Position numbers and translations under genes: made by a program. From positions 49,376 to 113,375 of the forward strand of contig NZ_FOLD01000018.1 of NCBI RefSeq assembly GCF_900112225.1: a DNA stretch of 64,000 nt. Direction: 5' to 3'. Below are positions 1 to 9,174 of the stretch, piece by piece; within the stretch, counting starts at the first letter, position 1, and the number at the start of each line of letters is the position of its first letter. A model generated the notes under the pieces. That model made no database searches. It saw nothing but the letters and a program-made list of their open reading frames with translations, and was not told where the DNA came from. Source of the stretch: Massilia yuzhufengensis. Its GTDB lineage: Bacteria > Pseudomonadota > Gammaproteobacteria > Burkholderiales > Burkholderiaceae_D.

Positions 1-26
1 GCTAAGCACTACCCGCAACTCCTCAA

Positions 27-140
27 CGTCGTACCGGCGAAGGCCGGTACCCAATTTTGTGTGCGCACCGCTAACGCTTCGCGGATGCGCCAGCGACATG
101 CGAAAACCTTGGGTCCCGGCCTGCGCCGGGACGACGGTTT
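27..140. repeat. Extragenic palindromic repeat, family A, inverted pair
   Basis: Two copies in opposite orientation. The first (27-54) reads CGTCGT, then a stem GTACCGGC / GCCGGTAC with loop GAAG, then CCCAA. The second (108-137) is the reverse form, CTTGGG, stem GTCCCGGC / GCCGGGAC, then GACGG. Both match the dispersed family seen about ten more times in this window. It lies just upstream of paaZ. Confidence 0.85.
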
Positions 141-187
141 TGGGGCTGGTGGTGGACTGAAAAGACAACTGAACGGAGACTTACAAC

Positions 188-2239
188 ATGGGCAACATCG
201 CAACCCTGCAAAGCCTGATCGCCGGCCGCTGGCACGGCGCTGAAGCATTCACCCCGCTGCACAGCGCGCTGAATAACGACCTGATCTTCCACACCCACGC
301 CGAAAAGATCGACTTCAGCGAAGCCATCACCTACGCCCGCAAGACCGGCGTGAAGCAGCTGATGCAGCTCGATTTCCAAAAGCGCGCCCAGGTCCTCAAG
401 GCCCTGGCCCTCTACATGATGGAGCGCAAGGAAGAGCTGTACGAGATCTCCCACCTTACCGGCGCCACCCGGCCTGACAGCTGGGTCGACGTCGAAGGCG
501 GCATCGGCACGCTGTTCGCCTATGCCAGCATGGGTTCGCGCGAACTACCCTCGTCGAATGTGCTGCATGAAGGCCCGGCCATCGCCCTGGGCAAGCGCGG
601 CGGCTTCTCCGGCACCCACATCCTGGTGCCGCGCGGCGGCCTGGCGGTGCACATCAATGCCTTCAACTTCCCGATCTGGGGCATGCTGGAAAAATTCGCG
701 CCGAGCTTCCTGGCCGCGATGCCCTGCATCGTCAAGCCGGCCACCGCTACCAGCTACCTGACCCATGCCACCGTCAAGATGATGATGGAATCTAGCCTGC
801 TGCCGGAAGGCGCGCTGCAGCTGGTCATCGGCAGTACCGGCGACCTGCTCGACCGCCTGGGCGGCTTCGACGCCGTCACCTTCACCGGCTCGGCCGACAC
901 CGCCGCCAAGCTGCGCGCCAACCCGAACCTGATCCGCGAATCGGTCCCGTTCACCGCCGAAGCCGACTCGCTCAACTGCGCCATCCTCGCGCCCGACGTC
1001 ACCCCCGACGATCCTGAATTCGACCTGTTCGTGAAAGAAGTCGCGCGCGAGATGACCGGCAAGGCCGGCCAGAAGTGCACGGCGATCCGCCGCGTCATCG
1101 TGCCGGAGCAGCATGTGGACGCCGTCGGCCAGCGCCTGCGCGAACGCCTGGCCAAAATCACGGTGGGCAATCCGAAGATGGAAGGCGTGCGCATGGGCGC
1201 GCTGGCCTCGATGGACCAGCACCGCGACGTGACCGAGCGGGTCGAGATGCTCGCGCGCGGCAATGAAGTCCTGTTCAGCGCCCGCGACGGCTTCAAGCCG
1301 GTGGGCGAAGGTGTCGCCGGCGGCGCCTTCTTCGCGCCTACTTTACTCCTGTGCCGCAACGCGATGGTCAACGACGCCGTGCACGACGTCGAAGCCTTCG
1401 GCCCGGTCAGCACCCTGATGACCTACAGCGGCATCGACGAAGCCCTGGAGCTGGCCGCACGCGGCAAGGGTAGTTTGGTGACCACCCTGGTGACGAAAGA
1501 CCCGGCCATTGCCGCCTACGCGGTGCCGGTGGCCGCCGCCTCGCACGGCCGCGTCCACATCCTCGACCGGGAATCGGCAGTCGATTCCACCGGCCACGGC
1601 TCGCCGCTGCCGCAGCTCAAGCACGGTGGTCCGGGCCGCGCCGGTGGCGGTGAAGAGCTGGGCGGCATCCGCGCCGTCAAGCACTTCCTGCAGCGCGCCG
1701 CCGTCCAGGGCTCGCCGACCATGCTGGGCGCCGTGACCGGCGAATACGTGCGCGGCGGCGCCGTGAAGGAAAGCGAGCTGCATCCGTTCCGCCGCCATTT
1801 CGAAGACCTCGAGATTGGCCACTCGCTGCTGACCCACCGCCGCACCGTGAGCGAGGCCGACATCGTCAACTTCGGCGGCGTGTCGGGCGACTACTTCTAC
1901 ATGCACTTCGACGACATCGCAGCCAGGGACACCCAGTTCGGCAAGCGCATTGCGCACGGCTACTTCGTGCTGTCGGCGGCGGCCGGCCTGTTCGTGTCGC
2001 CGGCCCCGGGCCCGGTGCTGGCCAACTATGGCCTGGACAACCTGCGCTTCGTGGCGCCGGTGGCCATCGGCGACACCATCCGCGCGCGCCTGACCTGCAA
2101 GCGCAAGGTCGACCGCAACCGCGTTGACGAGCAGGGGCGTGGCCAGGGCGTGGTGGCCTGGGACGTGCAGGTGACGAATCAACACGACGAACTGGTGGCG
2201 AGTTACGATATCCTGACGCTGGTACAAAAACGCGGCTAG
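188..2239 (+). CDS. paaZ: Bifunctional oxepin-CoA hydrolase / 3-oxo-5,6-dehydrosuberyl-CoA semialdehyde dehydrogenase PaaZ
   Basis: Cytosolic enzyme of the aerobic phenylacetyl-CoA pathway. It opens the oxepin ring and oxidises the resulting aldehyde. The 683 residues match the family length. Residues 1 to about 520 are an aldehyde dehydrogenase domain, with the general-base glutamate E258 in FTAEAD and the catalytic cysteine C297 in GQKCT. Residues from about 535 to the end are a MaoC-type hydratase domain with the SGDYFYMH and RIAHGYF segments. The ATG at 188 follows a purine-rich stretch (GGAGAC). No other paa gene is in the window, so its partners must lie upstream of position 1 or elsewhere. 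The cupin gene starts 27 bases downstream and is probably co-transcribed. Confidence 0.95.
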   Translation: MGNIATLQSLIAGRWHGAEAFTPLHSALNNDLIFHTHAEKIDFSEAITYARKTGVKQLMQLDFQKRAQVLKALALYMMERKEELYEISHLTGATRPDSWVDVEGGIGTLFAYASMGSRELPSSNVLHEGPAIALGKRGGFSGTHILVPRGGLAVHINAFNFPIWGMLEKFAPSFLAAMPCIVKPATATSYLTHATVKMMMESSLLPEGALQLVIGSTGDLLDRLGGFDAVTFTGSADTAAKLRANPNLIRESVPFTAEADSLNCAILAPDVTPDDPEFDLFVKEVAREMTGKAGQKCTAIRRVIVPEQHVDAVGQRLRERLAKITVGNPKMEGVRMGALASMDQHRDVTERVEMLARGNEVLFSARDGFKPVGEGVAGGAFFAPTLLLCRNAMVNDAVHDVEAFGPVSTLMTYSGIDEALELAARGKGSLVTTLVTKDPAIAAYAVPVAAASHGRVHILDRESAVDSTGHGSPLPQLKHGGPGRAGGGEELGGIRAVKHFLQRAAVQGSPTMLGAVTGEYVRGGAVKESELHPFRRHFEDLEIGHSLLTHRRTVSEADIVNFGGVSGDYFYMHFDDIAARDTQFGKRIAHGYFVLSAAAGLFVSPAPGPVLANYGLDNLRFVAPVAIGDTIRARLTCKRKVDRNRVDEQGRGQGVVAWDVQVTNQHDELVASYDILTLVQKRG

Positions 2240-2266
2240 GCCGCGACCAATCAAGGAGACCTTGGC

Positions 2267-2731
2267 ATGGCGAGACTGGACCTGAGCAGCATTCCCGTAG
2301 TGAAAGGTACCGGCTATCCGGAACCGTTCGCCGAACTGGTGGACGGACGCAGCCGGCAAGCGCTGGGCGACGCCGGTGGACTGAGCCAGTTCGGCGCCAA
2401 CCTGGTCGAGCTGCAGCCCGGCGCGGCCTCGTCGCAGCGCCACTGGCATTCGCATGAAGACGAGTTCGTCATGATGGTGTCGGGCGAGCTGGTGCTGGTC
2501 ACCGACGAAGGCGAGACCATCATGCGGGCAGGGGACTGCGCGGCGTTTCCGGCGGGCAGGCCGAATGGCCACAACCTCGTCAACCGTGGCTGGGGCCCGG
2601 GCGTGTTCCTGTGTGTCGGATCGCGGGTGAAGGAAGACGTGGCGTCGTATCCGGACGTCGACCTGCGCTACGACAACGCCACCGAGGCATACACGCGCAA
2701 GGATGGCACGCCCTACCCGCCGCGCGGCTAG
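2267..2731 (+). CDS. Cupin domain protein
   Basis: A 154-residue single-domain cupin. The metal-binding motif is visible as HWHSHEDE near residues 62-69, with the later histidine in PNGHNL. The start has a good ribosome binding site (AAGGAG, 2252-2257). It follows paaZ by 27 bases on the same strand, so the two are probably one transcript. Cupins of this size are often isomerases, dioxygenases or metal-dependent binding proteins; the substrate cannot be read from the sequence. The last four bases overlap the end of the convergent small gene on the minus strand. Confidence 0.85.
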   Translation: MARLDLSSIPVVKGTGYPEPFAELVDGRSRQALGDAGGLSQFGANLVELQPGAASSQRHWHSHEDEFVMMVSGELVLVTDEGETIMRAGDCAAFPAGRPNGHNLVNRGWGPGVFLCVGSRVKEDVASYPDVDLRYDNATEAYTRKDGTPYPPRG

Positions 2732-2955
2732 TCCAGCTTGCGCGCGTAGCCGTCCCTGACATGCCGGCTGATGAAGGTCGACAGCCCGCTTCCTGCGCGG
2801 GCTAGTTCCTGCATCGTGGCAATGTTTTCTGCACCCGCACTCTCTGCGGTGTAGAGATAGCGCTCGCCGTCACGGAACTTGACCGTGATCGCGCCATCGC
2901 CGATGTCATAGGCGACGACGCCGGATTCGCCGCTGAGGTCCCGGTAGCGCTGCAT
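2728..2955 (-). CDS. Small conserved-looking protein of unknown function
   Basis: A 75-residue protein with no signal peptide or membrane segment. The N-terminal half (VAYDIGDGAITVKFRDGERY) has the alternating pattern of a small beta sheet and loosely resembles KTSC-type domains; this is a weak resemblance, not a firm call. The ATG is preceded on the minus strand by AGGAGGAAAG, an excellent ribosome binding site, which supports expression. The gene is convergent with the cupin, sharing four bases with its end, and lies 17 bases upstream of the start-distal end of the HAD phosphatase gene on the same strand. Confidence 0.65.
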   Translation of the reverse strand: MQRYRDLSGESGVVAYDIGDGAITVKFRDGERYLYTAESAGAENIATMQELARAGSGLSTFISRHVRDGYARKLD

Positions 2956-2972
2956 GCTTTCCTCCTTCTGTA

Positions 2973-3653
2973 CTACATGGCCTTGCGGCGCACTTGCAGC
3001 AAGCCATTCCCGGTGCGCACGGCTTCCAGGTCGGCGTAGTCGGGCACGCCGGCCGACAGCGTCTCGACCGGATGGGTATGCGTGGCCGTCACCACGACGC
3101 TGTCCATGCCGGCCGCTTCCGCTGCCGCCAGGCCGATCGTCGTGTCTTCGAAGACCAGGCAGTTTTGCGGTGTCACGCCCAGCAGCTTGGCGCCCAGCAG
3201 GAAGGGATCCGGCGCCGGCTTGCCGCGCTTCACATCATCGGCCGACACCAGCAGCGGCGGCAAGGGCAGCCCGGCGGCAGCGATGCGGGCCGTGGCCAGC
3301 GCGCGCGAGGCCGAGGTGACGATGGCCCAGCGCTCGAGCGGCAGGCTGGCCAGGAAGCGTCCGACGCCGGCGATCTCTTCGATGTCGGCGACGTCGTCGA
3401 TCTCTGCCAGGGCAATGCCCAGCGCCTCGGCCACCGGATCGACCCCCGGCAGGCCGAGCGCGCGGATGCTGTCTTCGGTGCGCTTGCCGTGGATGGTCGG
3501 CACGAAGCTGACAGGGTCGAGCCCGTGGCGGATGGCCCAGGCGGTCCAGACCCGTTCGGCGGACTTGATTGACGTCAGGATAGTGCCGTCCATGTCGAAC
3601 AGGAAAGCCTCGTATTCGCGCGAAGGCAGGACGGTGGGATTGGTCGGGCTCAC
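2973..3653 (-). CDS. HAD-superfamily hydrolase, sugar-phosphatase-like
   Basis: A 226-residue HAD subfamily IA phosphatase. Motif I is FLFDMDGTIL near residues 17-26, motif II is the serine in IVTSASR, motif III is the lysine in KRGKPAPDP, and motif IV is LVFEDTTIG. The long helical cap between motifs I and II is typical of sugar or 2-deoxysugar phosphatases of the HxpB/YfbT type. The longest reading uses a GTG start at 3653 (GTGAGCCCG) with no clear ribosome binding site, so the exact start is uncertain. The substrate is unknown. Confidence 0.85.
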   Translation of the reverse strand: MSPTNPTVLPSREYEAFLFDMDGTILTSIKSAERVWTAWAIRHGLDPVSFVPTIHGKRTEDSIRALGLPGVDPVAEALGIALAEIDDVADIEEIAGVGRFLASLPLERWAIVTSASRALATARIAAAGLPLPPLLVSADDVKRGKPAPDPFLLGAKLLGVTPQNCLVFEDTTIGLAAAEAAGMDSVVVTATHTHPVETLSAGVPDYADLEAVRTGNGLLQVRRKAM

Positions 3654-3984
3654 GGGTGCGGTCTCGTCGTTGACAGGAAAGAAACAGCATAGCGCAAATG
3701 GCCCATGTGCCTCGCCCCACAGGCCAGTCCCACCGGCCCTTGACGCCGCGAACGCTCACTGCCAGACTACCAATCCCTTCACCGATTCGAGGAGCCATCA
3801 CATGAACCAGCCTGATACCGCCCTCCGGTCGGCCGCCTGATCCGCTCGTCCAGCACCACGCCGTAGCACGACGATGCACCGGGCGCGTTAGCGCGCCGAC
3901 CTTCCATTCCTTGACCTTGCCGCGCCAATAGCGCGGCTGCCTGCGCACGCCTGTTGCGCCATCGAACTGGAATCTACCATCGTC
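3654..3984 (+). other. Intergenic region with two hairpins before rsgA
   Basis: This 331-base gap lies between the divergent HAD gene and rsgA. It contains a 12-codon reading frame (3802-3840, MNQPDTALRSAA) with GAGGAG nine bases upstream, and two perfect hairpins. One is GGCGCG TTAG CGCGCC (3882-3897) and the other is CCGCGC CAATA GCGCGG (3920-3936). Neither hairpin has a T-run, so they are not terminators. They could be leader structure for rsgA; nothing else is recognisable. Confidence 0.4.
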
Positions 3985-5019
3985 ATGATCGACTTCGATT
4001 TCCCGGCCCTGCACCGGATCGGCTTTACCCAACACTTCGTTTCCCAACTGGCGGCGGCATCGCCGCAACAGCGCCTCGCTCGCGTCACCTCGGTGCAGCG
4101 CGACGTGCTGATGCTGGACGACGGCCATGAGGCCTTCCCCGCGCGTTGCCCGCGCTTCGTTGCCAGCGGCCAGCCCGTGGTCGGCGACTGGGTGCTGAAC
4201 ACCCTCAACCGCGGCGAATACTGGATCGACAGCACGCTAGCCCCGACTACCCAGCTTTCCCGGCGCACGCCCTCGGGCCGCCAGCTGCTGGCCAGCAACG
4301 TCGACACGGCCTTGCTGCTGATGGGCCTGGACAACGACTTCAATCCACGCAGGATGGAGCGCTATATCGCCCTGGTACGCGCCTGCGGCGTGGCGCCCGT
4401 GATGGTCCTGACCAAGCCCGATATCGGCAGCGACGCCGCGCAAAAGATCGCGCAACTGCGCCAGCGCATCCCCGACGACGTGCCGGCGTTGAACCTGGTG
4501 CCGGCCGCGCAGGACGATGCGGGCGTGCTGGCGCCGTGGCTGGGGGCAGGGCAGACCCTGGTGCTGCTGGGCTCCTCGGGCGTCGGCAAGTCCACGCTCA
4601 CCAATGCGCTCGCCAGCAGCAGCCAGGCCACCGGGGGCACCCGCCACGGCGACGACCGCGGCCGCCACACGACCACGGTGCGCTCGCTGCATCGCTGCCC
4701 GGGCGGCGCCTGCATCATCGATACGCCGGGCTTGCGCGCGTGGCAGCCGGATGCGGATGAGGATGACCTGGACATGTCGTTCAACGATATCGCCGCACTG
4801 GCCGACCAATGCCAGTTCCGCGACTGCCGCCATGAAAGCGAGCCGGGATGCGCGGTGCGGGGCGTGGTGGATGCGGACAGGCTGCAGAACTATCGCAAGC
4901 TGTTGCGGGAGGTGAGAAGGGCGGAGCAGACGGCGCTGGACAGGATTGCCGAGCGATCCAGGTGGAAGACGCTCAACAAGGAAGCGCGCCAGCGGGGCCG
5001 GGAAAAGCGAGGGGAATAG
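3985..5019 (+). CDS. rsgA: Ribosome small-subunit biogenesis GTPase RsgA
   Basis: A circularly permuted GTPase that acts in late maturation of the 30S subunit. The 344 residues match the family. The order of GTPase motifs is permuted as expected: G4 (LTKPDIG) comes first, then G1 (LLGSSGVGKSTLTN) and G3 (DTPGLRAW). An N-terminal OB-fold domain precedes the GTPase domain. The C-terminal zinc knuckle is intact, with C-x4-C-x-H-x5-C in CQFRDCRHESEPGC. The start at 3985 has only a weak ribosome binding site, but no better upstream start exists. Confidence 0.95.
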   Translation: MIDFDFPALHRIGFTQHFVSQLAAASPQQRLARVTSVQRDVLMLDDGHEAFPARCPRFVASGQPVVGDWVLNTLNRGEYWIDSTLAPTTQLSRRTPSGRQLLASNVDTALLLMGLDNDFNPRRMERYIALVRACGVAPVMVLTKPDIGSDAAQKIAQLRQRIPDDVPALNLVPAAQDDAGVLAPWLGAGQTLVLLGSSGVGKSTLTNALASSSQATGGTRHGDDRGRHTTTVRSLHRCPGGACIIDTPGLRAWQPDADEDDLDMSFNDIAALADQCQFRDCRHESEPGCAVRGVVDADRLQNYRKLLREVRRAEQTALDRIAERSRWKTLNKEARQRGREKRGE

Positions 5020-5126
5020 GTGGGTGGGCGGGTTTCCCGCCCGCGCGTTCAACCAGCGCAAGAATCGACGATGCGTCAATGTCAGCCAGGTTTGAACGCG
5101 CGGTCGGCCCAGCCGACCACCCTACG
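5020..5126. repeat. Extragenic palindromic repeat, family B, copy 1
   Basis: Left hairpin GGGCGGG TTT CCCGCCC (5026-5042), then GCGCGTTCAA, about 38 bases of spacer, TTGAACGCGC, and right hairpin GGTCGGC CCA GCCGACC (5102-5118) followed by ACCCTAC. The same architecture recurs near 21.1 kb and 52.2 kb. It lies between the ends of the convergent genes rsgA and argH. Confidence 0.85.
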
Positions 5127-5146
5127 GGAGTGCAAGGGGCGGCGAT

Positions 5147-6544
5147 TTATTCCGCCAATTGCTTGCGCACGCGCTCGATCGCCTTGCGCACCTGGTTCGG
5201 CGCCGTGCCGCCGACGTGATCGCGCGCCGCCACCGAGCCTTCCAGCGTCAGCACGGCAAACACATCCTGCTCGATCAGCGGCGAGAACGCGCGCAGCTGT
5301 TCCAGCGACATTTCCGACAAATCGCAGCGCGCCGTATCGCAGGCCCGCACCGCATGCGCCACGGCTTCGTGCGCATCGCGGAACGGCAGGCCCTTCTTGA
5401 CCAGGTAATCGGCCAGGTCGGTCGCCGTCGCGTAACCCTGCAGGGCTGCCGCGCGCATGTTCTCGGCCTTCACCGTGATGCCGCCCGCCATGTCGGCGAA
5501 GATGCGCAAGGTATCAAGCACGGTGTCGATGGTGTCGAACAGCGGTTCCTTGTCTTCCTGGTTGTCCTTGTTGTAGGCCAGCGGCTGGCCTTTCATCAGG
5601 ACCAGCAGGCCGGTCAGGTGGCCATACACGCGACCGGTCTTGCCGCGCGCCAGTTCCGGCACGTCCGGGTTTTTCTTTTGCGGCATGATCGACGAGCCGG
5701 TGCAGAAGCGGTCGGCGATGTCGATGAAGCCGATGCGCGGGCTCATCCACATGACCAGTTCTTCCGAGAAGCGCGAGACGTGCATCATGATCAGGGATGC
5801 CGCTGCCGTGAACTCGATCGCGAAATCGCGGTCCGACACGGCGTCGAGCGAGTTGTGGCACACGTCGTCGAAGCCCAGGGTCTTGGCCACGCGCAGGCGG
5901 TCGATCGGGAAGGTGGTGCCGGCCAGGGCGGCGGCGCCCAGCGGCAGGCGGTTCACGCGGCGGCGCGCGTCGAGCATGCGTTCGGCGTCGCGGCCGAACA
6001 TCTCGACGTAGGCCAGCATGTGGTGGCCAAAGGTGATCGGTTGCGCCACCTGCAGGTGGGTGAAGCCCGGCATGATGGTATCGACATGGCGCTCGGCCAG
6101 GTCGGTCAGGGCGCCGCGCAGGCTGCCCAGCAGCACCACGATGTCGTCGATCGCCGCGCGCACGTACAGGCGGATATCGGTGGCCACCTGGTCGTTGCGC
6201 GAACGGCCGGTGTGCAGACGCTTGCCGGCGTCGCCCACCAGTTCGGTGAGGCGCTTTTCGATATTCAAGTGCACGTCTTCGAGGTCCAGCAGCCATTCGA
6301 AACTGCCGGCCTCGATCTCGCCCTTGATCTGGGCCATGCCGCGCTCGATCTCGGCACGGTCCTGCGCGCTGATGATGCCTTGCGCCGCCAGCATCTCGGC
6401 GTGGGCCAGCGAGCCCTGGATGTCGAAGGGGGCCAGGCGCTTGTCGAAGAACACCGAGGCGGTGTAGCGCTTGACGAGATCGGAGACAGGTTCGGAGAAG
6501 CGCGCCGACCAGGCTTCGGCTTTCTTGGAGAATTGTTCGGTCAT
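5147..6544 (-). CDS. argH: Argininosuccinate lyase
   Basis: Cleaves argininosuccinate to arginine and fumarate, the last step of arginine synthesis. It works as a cytosolic homotetramer. The 465 residues match the family, and the superfamily signature [12 protein letters not shown] is present near residues 284-295. Other conserved blocks are [12 protein letters not shown] and the [14 protein letters not shown] segment, which carries the catalytic histidine. The gene is monocistronic here; the neighbour upstream is divergent. The ATG at 6544 is the only plausible start. Confidence 0.96.
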   Translation of the reverse strand: MTEQFSKKAEAWSARFSEPVSDLVKRYTASVFFDKRLAPFDIQGSLAHAEMLAAQGIISAQDRAEIERGMAQIKGEIEAGSFEWLLDLEDVHLNIEKRLTELVGDAGKRLHTGRSRNDQVATDIRLYVRAAIDDIVVLLGSLRGALTDLAERHVDTIMPGFTHLQVAQPITFGHHMLAYVEMFGRDAERMLDARRRVNRLPLGAAALAGTTFPIDRLRVAKTLGFDDVCHNSLDAVSDRDFAIEFTAAASLIMMHVSRFSEELVMWMSPRIGFIDIADRFCTGSSIMPQKKNPDVPELARGKTGRVYGHLTGLLVLMKGQPLAYNKDNQEDKEPLFDTIDTVLDTLRIFADMAGGITVKAENMRAAALQGYATATDLADYLVKKGLPFRDAHEAVAHAVRACDTARCDLSEMSLEQLRAFSPLIEQDVFAVLTLEGSVAARDHVGGTAPNQVRKAIERVRKQLAE

Positions 6545-6674
6545 GGTGGGATCCCTATTGGTATCCCACGATTATAAAGCCTTCGCCCAACCCCCATCCG
6601 TGGTGGGTGACAAGCGCCAGGAAATGCATGATGATGGGCCACATATTCACCAAATGATAACAATAGGGGGAGAC

Positions 6675-7268
6675 ATGAAACGATTGGTCCAGCTGGTTTT
6701 GGCGGCGGCATTGGTGGCGCTGGCCTGCGCACCGGTGGCGATGGCGCAGCAAGCCGCGACGCCGACCGCGGTGGCGGCGCCGGCCGCGCCCGCCGCCGCC
6801 AGCATCCCGGCCGCCCGCGCCGCCGACGTCGCCTCGATCGACGCCATCGTCGCCGCCGTCTACGACGTGATCTCCGGCCCGGCCGGCGCGCCGCGCGACT
6901 GGGACCGCATGCGTTCGCTGTTCGCGCCGGAGGCCCGCATGGGGTCGGTCGGCATGCGTCCCGACGGCAGCTATCCGCTGCGCACCATGACGCCCGAGGA
7001 CTACATCGTGCGCAACACCAAGGCCTTCGCCACGAGCGGTTTCTTTGAAACCGAGCTGGCGCGCACCACCGAAGTGTTCGGTCAGGTGGCCCACGTGTTC
7101 AGCACCTATGAAGCGCGCCATGCGCCGACCGACGCCAAGCCGTTCATGCGCGGCGTCAACAGCATCCAGCTGGTCCACGACGGCAAGCGCTGGTACGTGC
7201 TGAGCCTGATCTGGCGTGCCGAAGACGCGAAACTGCAGCTGCCCGAACGCTACCTGCGCAACGGCTGA
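6675..7268 (+). CDS. Exported NTF2-like protein of unknown function
   Basis: I place the start at 6675, after AGGGGGAGAC, because the protein then begins with a clean signal peptide (MKRLVQLVLAAALVALACAP, cleavage near AMA-QQ). This gives 197 residues; the frame stays open upstream but that part is not protein-like. After an Ala/Pro-rich linker the mature part has the layout of a SnoaL/NTF2-like fold: an N-terminal helix with AVYDVISGPAG, a central WDRMRSLFAPEARM segment and C-terminal strands ending in WYVLSLIWRAE. This is probably a periplasmic small-ligand-binding or orphan enzyme domain. Confidence 0.8.
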   Translation: MKRLVQLVLAAALVALACAPVAMAQQAATPTAVAAPAAPAAASIPAARAADVASIDAIVAAVYDVISGPAGAPRDWDRMRSLFAPEARMGSVGMRPDGSYPLRTMTPEDYIVRNTKAFATSGFFETELARTTEVFGQVAHVFSTYEARHAPTDAKPFMRGVNSIQLVHDGKRWYVLSLIWRAEDAKLQLPERYLRNG

Positions 7269-7366
7269 GGTGCAAAGGCGGGACAGCGCACAGGTGGTTT
7301 CAATTGAATGTTATGCACTGTGCAAACAGCGCTAGAATTGACTTTTAAGCCAGATTCCCAGGTGCC

Positions 7367-7804
7367 ATGATTACCAACGATTCGAGCTTCCAGGTCAGTA
7401 CCGACCAGACGCAGCTGGACATCCCGATGATCTACCGCTTCCTGAGCGAGCAGTCCACTTGGGCGGTCGGGATTTCCCGGCCGGTGGTCGAGCGGGCCAT
7501 CGAGAATTCGCTGTGCTTCGGCGGCTACCTCGACGGGCGCCAGATTGCCTTCGCGCGCGTCATCACCGATTTCGCGACCTTCGCCAACCTGGTCGACGTG
7601 TTCGTGGTGCCGGAATTCCGCGGCCGCGGCTACGGCAAGCAGCTGGTTGGGGTCGTGCTGCGCCACCCCAGCCTGCAGAAGCTGCGCCGCTTTACCCTTG
7701 CCACCACCGATTCCCACAGCCTGTACGAGCGCTTCGGCTTCACCGCGCCCCAGCGCCCCGAGACCCTGATGGAACGCTACTTTCCGAACATATATTTGTC
7801 CTGA
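7367..7804 (+). CDS. GNAT-family N-acetyltransferase
   Basis: A 145-residue single-domain acetyltransferase. The acetyl-CoA binding motif A is clear: VFVVPEFRGRGYGKQLVG, with the R-G-x-G-x-G/K loop. The sequence IYRFLSEQSTWAVGISRP at the N-terminus is typical of a subgroup of small GNAT proteins of unknown substrate. It is followed 68 bases later by the cyanophycinase-like gene on the same strand. It could be co-transcribed with it, but the gap is large enough for a separate promoter. Confidence 0.88.
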   Translation: MITNDSSFQVSTDQTQLDIPMIYRFLSEQSTWAVGISRPVVERAIENSLCFGGYLDGRQIAFARVITDFATFANLVDVFVVPEFRGRGYGKQLVGVVLRHPSLQKLRRFTLATTDSHSLYERFGFTAPQRPETLMERYFPNIYLS

Positions 7805-7872
7805 GCATACTCAACACGGCGACGGCCTTCTGGAATCAGGCTTACGATAGTCTGAACCGAGAAGGAAGCCGT

Positions 7873-9117
7873 ATGCTTCAGGTCGCCGTCCGTGTTGTCG
7901 TGCATGCATTGCTTGCCCTGGCCCTGCTGGCGAGCCCGTCCCTCGCGGCTGCGCAAGCAGCCCAGCCCAAGGGCTCGCTCGTCATCATCGGCGGCGCGCT
8001 GCGTGGCGACAATGCCCCGGTCTGGGAGCGCATGGTCCAGCTCGCAGGCGGCAAGGGCGCCCGTATCGCCGTCTTCGCTTCCGCTTCCGCCAATCCCGCA
8101 AAAACCGGCCAATTGCTGGTCAACCGTTTCAACCAGTACGGCGCCAGGGCCTTCTTCGTGCCGGTCGCCGTCACCCTGTCCGGCACCGACTACCAGGCCG
8201 CGGCCGACGATGCCGCGCTGGCCGACGCGGTGCGCTCGGCCGGCGGCGCCTACTTCGCCGGCGGCGACCAGGGCCGCATCACGCGCGCGCTGCGGCGCGA
8301 AGACGGCAGCAACACCCGCATGCTCGACGCGCTATGGGATATGTACCGGCGCGGCGGCGTCATCGCCGGCTCCAGCGCGGGCGCGGCCATCATGAGCAGC
8401 ACCATGTTCGGCCATCCCAAACCGGTGCTGGCCACGCTCAAGCTGGGCCTGGACGACGGCAAGGAGATCGCGCCGGGCCTGGGCTTCATTGGCGAAGACG
8501 TCTTCATCGACCAGCACCTGCTGGTGCGCGGCCGCTTCGCGCGCATGGTGCCGGCGATGCTCAAGAAAGGCTACAAGCTGGGCCTGGGCATCGACGAGAA
8601 CACCGCCATGGTGGTGGGCCCGAACCGCGAAGTCGAGGTCATCGGCTACCGCGGCGCGCTGCTGGTCGATCTGTCGAAGGCGGTGCCGCAGGACGGCCCG
8701 CTCAATGTCAGCAACGTGCGCCTGAGCTACCTGGACAACGGCGACCGCTTCAACCTGGTCACCCACGCATTCACGCCCTCCGCGGATAAACTGGACAACA
8801 AGATCGACCCGGCCAAGCCCTATTTCCGCGAGCCGCTGTTCTCGGCCGACATCCTCGGCAACACCACGGTGGTCGACCTGATGGCCCGGCTCATCGACAG
8901 CGACCAGTCCGAAGCCATCGGCCTGTCGCTCGACAGCCCCAATGGCGTGCAGCCCGACCTCGGTTTCGAGTTCAAGCTCACCCGCACGGGCGACAGCGTC
9001 GGCTACGTCTCCCTGCTTACCGAGCAGTACTCGGTCTACAACATGCGGCTCGACATCCGGCCCATCGTCGTGCCGCGCCCGCTGTACCAGTACCGGGCCG
9101 CGGACGCCGCCAGGTAA
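7873..9117 (+). CDS. Exported cyanophycinase-like serine peptidase (family S51)
   Basis: A 414-residue protein. The start at 7873 follows GAAGGAAGCC and gives a signal peptide (VVVHALLALALLASPSLAAA). The S51 fold is recognisable from LVIIGGALRGDN, the AYFAGGDQGR motif and the nucleophile elbow AGSSAGAA, where S168 is the likely catalytic serine. Secreted S51 enzymes degrade cyanophycin (multi-L-arginyl-poly-L-aspartate) to the dipeptide beta-Asp-Arg. No cyanophycin synthetase is in the window, so the substrate may be external polymer from other cells. The M64 peptidase gene follows after 57 bases, suggesting a joint role in extracellular peptide use. Confidence 0.85.
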   Translation: MLQVAVRVVVHALLALALLASPSLAAAQAAQPKGSLVIIGGALRGDNAPVWERMVQLAGGKGARIAVFASASANPAKTGQLLVNRFNQYGARAFFVPVAVTLSGTDYQAAADDAALADAVRSAGGAYFAGGDQGRITRALRREDGSNTRMLDALWDMYRRGGVIAGSSAGAAIMSSTMFGHPKPVLATLKLGLDDGKEIAPGLGFIGEDVFIDQHLLVRGRFARMVPAMLKKGYKLGLGIDENTAMVVGPNREVEVIGYRGALLVDLSKAVPQDGPLNVSNVRLSYLDNGDRFNLVTHAFTPSADKLDNKIDPAKPYFREPLFSADILGNTTVVDLMARLIDSDQSEAIGLSLDSPNGVQPDLGFEFKLTRTGDSVGYVSLLTEQYSVYNMRLDIRPIVVPRPLYQYRAADAAR

Positions 9118-9174
9118 GCCATCGCGCCACAACCCGGCAGTACAATGGACGTTCTTCCAGCATGAGGACCATCC

